NCBI GenBank assembly: GCA_002377605.1
Contig: DFQD01000206.1
Span: 3,839 to 28,811, forward strand
DNA: 24,973 bases
From: Gammaproteobacteria bacterium UBA3498
GTDB lineage: Bacteria > Pseudomonadota > Gammaproteobacteria > Pseudomonadales > Pseudohongiellaceae
Reading direction: 5' to 3'
Made by a program: the position numbers and the translations under genes. This document shows positions 7,486 through 14,851 of the stretch, in pieces (the stretch's first letter is position 1; every line of letters begins with the position of its first letter). Below the pieces are notes generated by a model. The model was not told the origin of the DNA, made no database searches, and worked only from the letters and a program-made list of their open reading frames with translations.

Positions 7486-8910
7486 TCATGATTTATCAAT
7501 ACGCCCGTATTTATCTTCAAAACGCACAATATCATCTTCTCCCAAATAATCTCCCACCTGAACTTCGACAATTTCTACCACTTCTTCGAATGGATTTGCT
7601 AGTCTATGTTTACTGCCCAATGGAATGAAAGTGCTTTCATTTACTCCTAGAGTGATTTCATTTCCATCGCAAGTGACCACTCCTTTTCCTTTTATAACCG
7701 TCCAATGCTCAGCTCGATGATTATGAAGTTGCAATGACAGAGCTTCACCTGGGTTCACAATTATGTGCTTAACCTGGTAGCCGTCACGGTTAATTATTGA
7801 TTCATATGACCCCCAAGGCCGAAAGACTTTAGTGTGGTTACTATATTCTTCTCTATCATTCGCTTCGATCTGGTGGACGATCTGTTTAACTGATTGTACT
7901 TTTTCTTTACTTGACACCAACACTGCATCTGGAGTTTCAACGATTATTGCATCTTCAAGACCAACTGCTGCTACCAGCCGGGAATGTGCTTGGATATAGC
8001 AATTGGCAACCCCTTCGGTGAGCACATCTCCAATAATTGAATTTCCTTTCGCATCTTTTTCATCCTCCTCCCACAATGCATCCCAAGCGCCGAGATCGTT
8101 CCAACCCGCATCCATCGGCACCATTGCTGCCTTGGAGGTTTTCTCCATCACCGCGTAGTCGATTGAATCGCTACGCACTTCACTGAATTCCCTCTCTGGT
8201 ATTATGTCAAAATTATCACCCTCCTCGATTGCATCTATTGCTTTTTCACAGGCTCTATAAATATCCTCTGCATGCGCTTTTAATTCGTCTAGGTAGGTTT
8301 TGGCAGACAAAACAAACATTCCGCTATTCCAAAAATAGTCACCGGTTGAAAGATAAGATTCCGCAGTTTGCTTATCAGGCTTCTCAACAAACTTAGAAAT
8401 CTGATATCCATTACTTCCCTCTATTATTTCACCTCTGTTTATATACCCGTATCCCGTTTCTGGGGTACCTGGCACTATTCCAAATGTAATTAAGAAGTTT
8501 CGCCTGGCCAACTTCACTGCTTCATTAACAGCAGTATGAAAATTTTCATTGTTTTTAATTAAATGATCAGAGGGCAGTACAAGTAAGATTGCTTCTTTGC
8601 TTTTCTGCAAAGCAAGAAACGCTGCCATGGCTACAGCGGGTGCAGTGTCACGGCCTATTGGCTCCAATAGAATAGACCCGTCACTTCTACCGAGCTCTCT
8701 CAGTTGTTCTGCCACCAAGAATCGATGATCTGCATTACACACAACTAGAGGTTCGCTAATATCTTCGATGCCCTCTACCCGCCGCAATGTATTTTGAAAA
8801 AGGGATCCTTGGTATTGGGGGAAGTGAATAAACTGCTTAGGTAAAAGTGCCCTCGACACTGGCCACAGTCTGGACCCGATGCCCCCTGCTATTACTACGG
8901 GAAGAAACAT
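7486..8910 (-). CDS. manC: mannose-1-phosphate guanylyltransferase / mannose-6-phosphate isomerase
   Basis: Bifunctional type II enzyme: the N-terminal nucleotidyltransferase makes GDP-mannose from GTP and mannose-1-phosphate, and a C-terminal cupin isomerises fructose-6-phosphate to mannose-6-phosphate. The pyrophosphorylase signature GGIGSRLWPVSRALLPKQF is near residues 9-27, and the FVEKP motif lies mid-domain. The cupin part shows RPWGSYESI, PGEALSLQLHNHRAEHW and FIPLGSKHRL. The frame can be opened upstream at a TTG (8931), but I choose the ATG at 8910: it has AGGTG seven bases upstream and begins MFLPVVIAGG, as family members do. The product probably feeds GDP-mannose or derived sugars into a surface polysaccharide; no glycosyltransferase genes are visible here. 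Confidence 0.96.
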   Translation of the reverse strand: MFLPVVIAGGIGSRLWPVSRALLPKQFIHFPQYQGSLFQNTLRRVEGIEDISEPLVVCNADHRFLVAEQLRELGRSDGSILLEPIGRDTAPAVAMAAFLALQKSKEAILLVLPSDHLIKNNENFHTAVNEAVKLARRNFLITFGIVPGTPETGYGYINRGEIIEGSNGYQISKFVEKPDKQTAESYLSTGDYFWNSGMFVLSAKTYLDELKAHAEDIYRACEKAIDAIEEGDNFDIIPEREFSEVRSDSIDYAVMEKTSKAAMVPMDAGWNDLGAWDALWEEDEKDAKGNSIIGDVLTEGVANCYIQAHSRLVAAVGLEDAIIVETPDAVLVSSKEKVQSVKQIVHQIEANDREEYSNHTKVFRPWGSYESIINRDGYQVKHIIVNPGEALSLQLHNHRAEHWTVIKGKGVVTCDGNEITLGVNESTFIPLGSKHRLANPFEEVVEIVEVQVGDYLGEDDIVRFEDKYGRIDKS

Positions 8911-9085
8911 AGTATTCACCTGAACATTCAAGAAACAATAATAGCAAATAATTGATGCTTTTAATAAAACAGCAAGAATTCACTAATTAGTAACCAGCTC
9001 GTGCACAAATTTGTATCGATTATTTAGGCGCGGCACGATAACATCCGATTCCTTGTGAATACGGCCCCGGAGGGGGGCGATCTCA

Positions 9086-9622
9086 ATGAAAGAACGCAAT
9101 GTCGGCTTCATTCCCCAAAACTCCTACCAACTATCTGAATTAGTAGATTGTGGTTACGGGAAATTGTTCGGGCCAAGTAACGCAAAACTTCCTGTCAATA
9201 ATATGCTCATGCTTGATCGAATTGCCGAAATCAATGCTGATGGTGGTGAATTCGGTCGTGGGCAGATTATCGCTGAACTCGATATCAGGCCCGATCTATG
9301 GTTTTTCGATTGTCACTTTCCAGGCGATCCCGTTATGCCAGGTTGTTTAGGCCTAGACGCTCTCTGGCAATTAGTCGGCTTCTTTCTTGCCTGGAGTGGT
9401 TTTCCTGGCAAAGGAAGAGCTCTGGGTGCTAAGGAAGTAAAATTCACAGGTGAAATATTGCCAGATGCAACGGAAGTAGTTTACGAACTTTCAATTAGTA
9501 GAGTTATCGAACGTAAACTTGTAGTCGGCATCGCGGATGGCTCAGTGGCAGTTGATGGCAAAGTTATCTACACAACAAAAGCACTTAAAGTTGGTCTCTT
9601 CACGCCCGATCAATCATTTTAG
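9086..9622 (+). CDS. fabA: 3-hydroxydecanoyl-ACP dehydratase/isomerase
   Basis: FabA dehydrates 3-hydroxydecanoyl-ACP and isomerises the trans-2 product to cis-3-decenoyl-ACP, the branch point of anaerobic unsaturated fatty acid synthesis. The 178 residues are close to the usual 171. The active-site segment FFDCHFPGDPVMPGCLGLDA (73-92) contains catalytic His77 and Asp91, spaced 14 apart as in the E. coli enzyme (His70/Asp84). The ATG start follows a very strong purine-rich ribosome site (GGAGGGGGG). It is immediately followed, after 23 bases, by fabB, the standard fabAB operon of gammaproteobacteria. The 175-base region shared with divergent manC must hold its promoter; I could not identify a confident FabR or FadR box. 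Confidence 0.98.
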   Translation: MKERNVGFIPQNSYQLSELVDCGYGKLFGPSNAKLPVNNMLMLDRIAEINADGGEFGRGQIIAELDIRPDLWFFDCHFPGDPVMPGCLGLDALWQLVGFFLAWSGFPGKGRALGAKEVKFTGEILPDATEVVYELSISRVIERKLVVGIADGSVAVDGKVIYTTKALKVGLFTPDQSF

Positions 9623-9645
9623 GAAAATCAGGAATTGAGGCTTCT

Positions 9646-10863
9646 ATGCAACGAGTTGTAATCACCGGCATCGGTATCGTGTCTTGTTTGGGCAACAACA
9701 AACCCGAAGTTTTAGACTCATTAAAGAACGGTCGAAGTGGAATACGCTTTAACGAAGAGTATGCGGAGATTGGTATGCGCAGTCTTGTCAGCGGATCCGT
9801 GCAGCTAGATACTGCGGAACTTATAGATCGGAAGCTATTACGCTTCATGGGGGATTCGGCTGCCTTTGCCTATATTGCAATGCGGGAAGCAATTGAAGAC
9901 GCGGGATTAACAGAAGAACAGATTTCTAATCTTAGAACTGGCATCATCGCTGGCGCGGGTGGAGGGTCTCCACAGGATCAACTTGAATCTAACGACATTG
10001 CAAGAGAAAAAGGGGTGAAACGTGTTGGACCTTATCGTGTTCCTAGAACCATGAGCAGCTCCGTTTCTGCATGTCTTGCAACAGCATTCAAGATCAAGGG
10101 CATCAATTATTCCATCTCTTCAGCATGTGCTACCAGCGCTCACTGCATCGGCAACGCAGCTGAACTCATTCAAATGGAAAAACAAGACTTAATTTTTGCT
10201 GGTGGCAGCGAGTCTGAGCACTGGACCCTATCTCATCAGTTTGATGCCATGGGCGCACTGTCATCCAAATACAATGATACACCGGGAAAAGCATCCCGAG
10301 CTTATGATGCCGATCGTGATGGATTCGTTGCTGCCGGAGGTGGTGGCATGTTAGTTGTCGAAGCTCTCGATCACGCACTGCAACGCGGTGCAAAAATTTA
10401 TGCTGAAGTGACTGGCTATGGTGCAACCTCTGATGGCTATGACATGGTCGCCCCATCTGGTGAAGGCGGTGCACGTGCAATGCAGATCGCGATTGCAAAT
10501 CTTGAAGGCCCGGTGGACTACATTAATGCTCATGGAACTAGTACTCCAGCAGGAGATATTACCGAATTAAATGCAATTCGCAGCGTGTTTGCTGACAATA
10601 TTCCTACGATTAATTCTACTAAGTCTTTAAGTGGGCACTCCCTAGGAGCGGCAGGAGTGCATGAAGCCACATATAGTTTATTAATGATGGAAAATGATTT
10701 TATAGCTGCTTCTGCCAACATCGAAAACCTGGACGAAGGAGCTGAAGGATTTCCAATTGCACGGGAGCGTAAGGACAACTTGACACTTAATCGAATTATG
10801 TCGAACAGCTTTGGTTTCGGCGGCACTAATGCTTGTTTAGTATTCGATCGATACTTATCCTAG
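9646..10863 (+). CDS. fabB: 3-oxoacyl-ACP synthase I
   Basis: FabB condenses acyl-ACP with malonyl-ACP and is needed to elongate the cis-3-decenoyl-ACP made by FabA. The 405 residues match the usual length. The Cys-His-His triad of this thiolase-fold class is in place: Cys161 (SSACATSAH), His296 (NAHGTSTP) and His331 (GHSLGAAGVHE). The glycine-rich C-terminal NSFGFGGTNACLVF is intact. GAGG sits just before the ATG. Pairing with fabA and the equivalent numbering to E. coli FabB (163/298/333) support FabB rather than FabF. No obvious terminator follows; the next gene starts 58 bases later. Confidence 0.98.
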   Translation: MQRVVITGIGIVSCLGNNKPEVLDSLKNGRSGIRFNEEYAEIGMRSLVSGSVQLDTAELIDRKLLRFMGDSAAFAYIAMREAIEDAGLTEEQISNLRTGIIAGAGGGSPQDQLESNDIAREKGVKRVGPYRVPRTMSSSVSACLATAFKIKGINYSISSACATSAHCIGNAAELIQMEKQDLIFAGGSESEHWTLSHQFDAMGALSSKYNDTPGKASRAYDADRDGFVAAGGGGMLVVEALDHALQRGAKIYAEVTGYGATSDGYDMVAPSGEGGARAMQIAIANLEGPVDYINAHGTSTPAGDITELNAIRSVFADNIPTINSTKSLSGHSLGAAGVHEATYSLLMMENDFIAASANIENLDEGAEGFPIARERKDNLTLNRIMSNSFGFGGTNACLVFDRYLS

Positions 10864-10921
10864 GTCAAAACATTTTGCGAACTTTCAGGAACAAAACCAC
10901 TTTAATATTGGTCAAATAGCA

Positions 10922-11401
10922 ATGGAGAAAATACTGGCAATCGCGTGCGCTTTGCTCTTACTGGGTCTACCTCAGATTTCCCTGGCGCAACTTGATCGCC
11001 CAGCAATCACTAATTTTACTCAGCAAACCCAGACCCAGCCGGCACCGCTGCCCATGGATCAAGCTTTCCCTTATTTTGTAAGTGAACTTAGCCCAGGCAA
11101 ATATCGCGTAACCTGGGATCTGGCTCCAGGGCACTATTTGTACCGGCATGCGTTCCAGTTCAGCCTACGGCAAAGTGCTGATAGTGCAAACCTCTTGGTA
11201 GATTTTGACCTGCCGGACGGAATTCAGAAAACCGATCAATTCTTCGGTCAGATTGTGGCTTATTACAACCAGGTTAGCGTGAATCTGGAGTTAACAACGG
11301 TTCCCGGCCCGAATGCGGAACTTTTGATTCAGTATCAGGGCTGCGCCGATTGGGGTTTCTGTTACCCGCCCCAGAGTTCCCCATTTAAGTTATTGCGTTA
11401 A
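10922..11401 (+). CDS. stand-alone DsbD N-terminal (alpha) domain protein
   Basis: A 159-residue exported protein with a signal peptide at about 1-22 (hydrophobic ACALLLLGLPQISLAQ, cleavage near Ala22). The mature part matches the periplasmic immunoglobulin-like alpha domain of the thiol reductant transporter DsbD: PMDQAFPYFV near 44, APGHYLYRHAFQF at 68-80, and the redox pair Cys141/Cys147 in YQGCADWGFCYPP (C-x5-C, as Cys103/Cys109 of mature E. coli DsbD). In full-length DsbD this domain is followed by eight membrane helices and a thioredoxin domain. Here a TAA follows at FKLLR and the next 165 bases contain no continuation. The gene directly precedes aroQ-accBC, where Pseudomonas has complete dsbD (dipZ). 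It may accept electrons from a separate CcdA/DsbD-like membrane protein. The start has no clear Shine-Dalgarno. Confidence 0.85.
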   Translation: MEKILAIACALLLLGLPQISLAQLDRPAITNFTQQTQTQPAPLPMDQAFPYFVSELSPGKYRVTWDLAPGHYLYRHAFQFSLRQSADSANLLVDFDLPDGIQKTDQFFGQIVAYYNQVSVNLELTTVPGPNAELLIQYQGCADWGFCYPPQSSPFKLLR

Positions 11402-11566
11402 ACACCTCTTTCCTCTGTAGCTGCGAGCAAATTTGCGGTTAATTTCCGTTATCTTCTCATAAATGGATGAATTACCTTTAAATTTCTGAGAAAATGCAGC
11501 CAATTCTAAAGGCAAGAAGAAACCGGGTTTTCTTAACCCGCAAAATCCATCTAGGACAAGCACAAA

Positions 11567-12007
11567 ATGGCGAAAATATTGGCCCTACACGGTCCCAATC
11601 TCAATTTATTGGGACACCGTGAACCAGATATTTACGGTTCAGACACACTCGACGACATTAATCAACGTTGCCAAACTTTGTGCGCCGGCGTTGGGCATGA
11701 TTTCACTGCTTTTCAAAGTAATGCAGAAGAAGATTTTATAAATCGCCTGCATGCAACCAGAACCGATGGAACACAATTTATGGTGGTAAATTTTGGTGGG
11801 TTCACTCATACCAGCATCGCAATTCGCGATGCGATATTGGCAGCAGAAATTCCTTTTATTGAAGTTCATCTGTCAAATCTGTTTACCAGAGAAGAGTATC
11901 GTCAGCATTCTTTTTTCGCAGACATTGCTATTGGCTGTATTGTCGGGCTCGGCGCTCAAGGGTACGAGTTAGCATTGCAAGCCGCTTTCAGAAGATTAGA
12001 AAGGTAA
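11567..12007 (+). CDS. aroQ: 3-dehydroquinate dehydratase, type II
   Basis: Third step of the shikimate pathway, converting 3-dehydroquinate to 3-dehydroshikimate; cytoplasmic dodecamer. The 146 residues fit the family. Visible: the N-terminal HGPNLNLLGHREPDIYG (8-24) with catalytic Arg18 and Tyr23, the active-site loop FGGFTHTSIAIRDA (76-89), and EVHLSN (99-104) with catalytic His101. The loop normally reads NPGAxTHTS; here Pro is replaced by Phe (NFGGFTHTS), an uncommon variant that leaves the THTS substrate contacts intact. AGGA lies 11 bases before the ATG. It precedes accB by 69 bases, as in Pseudomonas and many relatives, where the accBC promoter can lie upstream of aroQ. Confidence 0.97.
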   Translation: MAKILALHGPNLNLLGHREPDIYGSDTLDDINQRCQTLCAGVGHDFTAFQSNAEEDFINRLHATRTDGTQFMVVNFGGFTHTSIAIRDAILAAEIPFIEVHLSNLFTREEYRQHSFFADIAIGCIVGLGAQGYELALQAAFRRLER

Positions 12008-12076
12008 ACTATCGATTTTTAAAAGTAGAAAAATACGGTAGGAATTGTATTAACTCTACCGATATTGGAATGAAAT

Positions 12077-12532
12077 ATGGATATTCGAAAAGTAAAGAAG
12101 CTCATTGAATTGTTAGAAGCTTCGGATATTGCGGAAATAGAAATTAAAGAAGGCGAGGAAGCTGTTCGTATTAGTCGTGCGTCTACGGTTGCACCTGCGA
12201 CTATGCAATATCAAGCAGCTCCAACTTCAGCCTCCGTGACTACTCCGACACCAGCAGTTAAAGAAGCAGAATCTGCTGGTCCGTCCGATGCCACTAAAGG
12301 TACTCCAATTCAATCACCCATGGTGGGAACCTTTTATCGCGCACCTTCTCCATCTTCACCACCATTTGTTGAAGTGGGCACTCACGTAAAAGTAGGTGAT
12401 GTGGTTTGTATTGTTGAAGCAATGAAGATGATGAATCAGATCGAAGTAGACCATGCCGGAGTAGTCGAAGCTATCTTGGTTGAAGACGGCGAACCTGTTG
12501 AATTTGATCAACCCCTAATGACCATCGTATAA
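12077..12532 (+). CDS. accB: biotin carboxyl carrier protein of acetyl-CoA carboxylase
   Basis: Carrier subunit of acetyl-CoA carboxylase, which makes malonyl-CoA for fatty acid synthesis. The 151 residues show the typical three-part layout: an N-terminal helical segment (1-35) that contacts AccC, a flexible Pro/Ala/Thr-rich linker (36-77), and the biotinyl domain (78-151) with the biotin site EAMKMMNQ (Lys117). The domain start SPMVGTFYRAPSPSSPPFV is also canonical and includes the AccB thumb. It is followed 30 bases later by accC. An inverted repeat CGGTAG...CTACCG (12036-12061) sits in its leader just before the start codon; significance unknown. Confidence 0.98.
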   Translation: MDIRKVKKLIELLEASDIAEIEIKEGEEAVRISRASTVAPATMQYQAAPTSASVTTPTPAVKEAESAGPSDATKGTPIQSPMVGTFYRAPSPSSPPFVEVGTHVKVGDVVCIVEAMKMMNQIEVDHAGVVEAILVEDGEPVEFDQPLMTIV

Positions 12533-12540
12533 CATTGTGT

Positions 12541-12554
12541 ACCCTTTCAGGGGT
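12541..12554 (+). other. small hairpin over the accC ribosome binding site
   Basis: ACCCT (12541-12545) can pair with GGGGT (12550-12554), leaving a TTCA loop. The purine run AGGGG that this pairing hides is the only plausible Shine-Dalgarno of accC (ATG at 12563, spacing about 8-10). It may lower accC translation relative to accB. Seen by eye; stability not computed. Confidence 0.35.
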
Positions 12555-12562
12555 CTGTCTGC

Positions 12563-13903
12563 ATGCTTGAAAAAGTTCTTATAGCGAATCGTGGTGAAAT
12601 TGCTCTTCGTATTCTTCGCGCTTGTAAAGAGCTTGGAATCAAAACCGTAGCTGTACATTCCGTTGCCGACAAAGATTTAATGCATGTGCGACTCTCCGAT
12701 GAATCGGTATGTATTGGCGCACCTAGCCCAACTGATAGCTATCTAAACATACCTTCGATCATTAGCGCGATGGAAGTGACAGACTCCGATGCAGTTCATC
12801 CAGGCTATGGCTTTCTTTCTGAGAATGCAGATTTCGCAGAACAGGTAAAAAACAGCGGATTCAGTTTTATTGGTCCTACTGCCGAGACTATTCGCATGAT
12901 GGGAGACAAAATTTCTGCCATTGAGGTCATGCGGGAAGCTGGTGTTCCAACGGTTCCCGGTTCCAATGGCCCCCTGGATGATAACGATGAGCGTGCCCTC
13001 GAGTTAGCACGAGAAATTGGATTTCCTATAATCATTAAAGCAGCAGCTGGCGGCGGAGGTCGCGGCATGAGAGTCGTCTATAACGAAACAGAGCTGCTCA
13101 ATTCTATTAAAGTAACTTCCACTGAAGCGCAATCATTCTTTGGTAGCGGCATCGTTTATTTAGAAAAGTTTCTGGAAAATCCGCGTCATGTTGAAATCCA
13201 AGTGATTGGAGACGGCGAAGGCGATGCAATTCACCTCGGAGACCGGGATTGTTCTTTACAACGACGTCATCAAAAAGTGTTAGAAGAAGCACCCGCGCCT
13301 GATATTCCCGACGCAGTAAGAAATGAAGTAGCAGCTACTTGTATTCAAGCCTGCAAAAACATGAAGTATCGCGGCGCTGGCACATTGGAATTTCTCTATC
13401 AGGATGAACGCTTTTATTTTATTGAGATGAATACGCGAGTTCAAGTTGAGCATCCAGTAACTGAAATGGTTACGGGAGTTGACATCGTAAAAGAACAATT
13501 ACGCATTGCTTCTGGTGAACCGCTTTCAATCAAACAAGAAGACATTAAAATTCAGGGCCATGCCTTTGAATGCCGCATCAACGCAGAAGATCCGGAAAAA
13601 TTTATTCCCAGCCCGGGCAAAGTTAAGTTATTTCACGCACCGGGCGGGCCAGGCGTTCGCGTAGATTCCCATCTGTATAGTGGCTACAGCGTACCTCCCT
13701 ATTACGATTCACTAGTAGCTAAACTTATCAGCTATGGCACCAGCAGAGATCAGGCGCTAACTCGCATGCAAATTGCGCTCGACGAACTCCTAATCGACGG
13801 CATAAAGAGCAATATCCCACTACAAAGGGATATTGTGCGGGACTCAGAATTCCAGAAAGGTGGAATCAACATCCACTACCTGGAAAAAAAGCTAAGTTCG
13901 TAA
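12563..13903 (+). CDS. accC: biotin carboxylase subunit of acetyl-CoA carboxylase
   Basis: ATP-dependent carboxylation of biotin on AccB using bicarbonate. At 446 residues it is the usual single-subunit bacterial form (E. coli 449). The N-terminal domain begins VLIANRGEIALRILRACKEL. The ATP-grasp glycine loop is AAGGGGRGMR (161-170). FIEMNTRVQVEHPVTEM carries Glu288, Asn290, Arg292 and Glu296 at the same numbers as E. coli AccC. The C-terminal end LLIDGIKSNIPL is canonical. It forms an operon with accB (30-base gap) and is followed 7 bases later by prmA. The catalytic carboxyltransferase subunits accA and accD are elsewhere, as is normal. Confidence 0.99.
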   Translation: MLEKVLIANRGEIALRILRACKELGIKTVAVHSVADKDLMHVRLSDESVCIGAPSPTDSYLNIPSIISAMEVTDSDAVHPGYGFLSENADFAEQVKNSGFSFIGPTAETIRMMGDKISAIEVMREAGVPTVPGSNGPLDDNDERALELAREIGFPIIIKAAAGGGGRGMRVVYNETELLNSIKVTSTEAQSFFGSGIVYLEKFLENPRHVEIQVIGDGEGDAIHLGDRDCSLQRRHQKVLEEAPAPDIPDAVRNEVAATCIQACKNMKYRGAGTLEFLYQDERFYFIEMNTRVQVEHPVTEMVTGVDIVKEQLRIASGEPLSIKQEDIKIQGHAFECRINAEDPEKFIPSPGKVKLFHAPGGPGVRVDSHLYSGYSVPPYYDSLVAKLISYGTSRDQALTRMQIALDELLIDGIKSNIPLQRDIVRDSEFQKGGINIHYLEKKLSS

Positions 13904-13910
13904 AATTTAC

Positions 13911-14792
13911 ATGTGGCGGCAACTAAAAATTCAGCTTAAGTCTGAAGATGCTTCGGAATTGGAACAAACCCTTTTCAAGTCCGGTGCGCTTTCTATAAGT
14001 TATCTGGATGCCGAGGATCAACCTGTATTCCAAAAGGAGCCAAATAGCACACCTTTATGGGATAATGCCTTTCTATTGTGCCTATTCGATGAAAATGCCG
14101 AATTAGATTCACTCTTAGCTGACTTGAAAGGCAACACGCGAATATTGAATAACGAAAATCTAGCTGTAGAAGTTATCGAAGACAAGGATTGGGAAAGAAG
14201 CTGGATGGAAGATTTTAAGCCGATGCAATTCGGTGAAAAACTCTGGATACTTCCTAGCTGGGAGATCCCTCCAGACCCAACGGCTGCTAACTTAATGTTA
14301 GATCCAGGACTGGCCTTCGGCAGCGGCACCCATACAACAACATCGCTCTGTCTACGTTGGCTTGAGAAATCTGCAATCGATACAAAAGAAGTGATCGATT
14401 ATGGCTGCGGTTCTGGTGTTCTCGCCATTGCTGCTGCTTTATTGGGAGCGAAGAAAGTACATGCCGTCGATAACGATCCGCAAGCCATTGCAGCAACCCT
14501 AGACAACAGCTATCGCAATAATATTGCCGAAGGTATCATCACGGCCTATCTGCCTGAAGCCTTGCCAGAGCTCAGCCCAGACATTCTAATCGCAAATATA
14601 CTGGCTGAGCCTTTGATTGATCTCTCGCTAAAGTTCGCCGGTCTTGTAAAGCCAGGAGGGCAAATAGCTCTTTCGGGCATTCTCGAAGAACAGGCCACAT
14701 CTCTGCTTAGTTGCTATAAGCGCTGTTTTGACCTGGATTCTCCGATAATTGAGAAGGAATGGGTACTAATCACTGGTACGCGCAAGGCGTGA
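13911..14792 (+). CDS. prmA: ribosomal protein L11 methyltransferase
   Basis: Uses S-adenosylmethionine to trimethylate amino groups of ribosomal protein L11. The 293 residues fit the family: an N-terminal substrate-recognition domain (about 1-100), the linker with WERSWMEDFKPMQFG, and DPGLAFGSGTHTTT (131-144). The Rossmann SAM-binding motif is VIDYGCGSGVLAIAAALLGA (161-180), followed by the acidic end of beta-2 in HAVDNDPQA. The catalytic-site motif NILAEPLI is near 224-231. The ATG (MWRQLKIQL) matches the family start even though no clear Shine-Dalgarno precedes it. Position after accC is conserved in Pseudomonas and relatives. Confidence 0.97.
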   Translation: MWRQLKIQLKSEDASELEQTLFKSGALSISYLDAEDQPVFQKEPNSTPLWDNAFLLCLFDENAELDSLLADLKGNTRILNNENLAVEVIEDKDWERSWMEDFKPMQFGEKLWILPSWEIPPDPTAANLMLDPGLAFGSGTHTTTSLCLRWLEKSAIDTKEVIDYGCGSGVLAIAAALLGAKKVHAVDNDPQAIAATLDNSYRNNIAEGIITAYLPEALPELSPDILIANILAEPLIDLSLKFAGLVKPGGQIALSGILEEQATSLLSCYKRCFDLDSPIIEKEWVLITGTRKA

Positions 14793-14851
14793 TATCCAGC
14801 CCGCCTTAACCTACAATCTGCCTATTTAGTAAATTAATCTATTCGGATTCG

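Noticed and set aside
11524..11540. Inverted repeat CGGGTT-TTCTT-AACCCG upstream of aroQ, considered as a terminator
   Set aside because: Only 6 bp and followed by CAAAATCC rather than a T run, so not a convincing intrinsic terminator.
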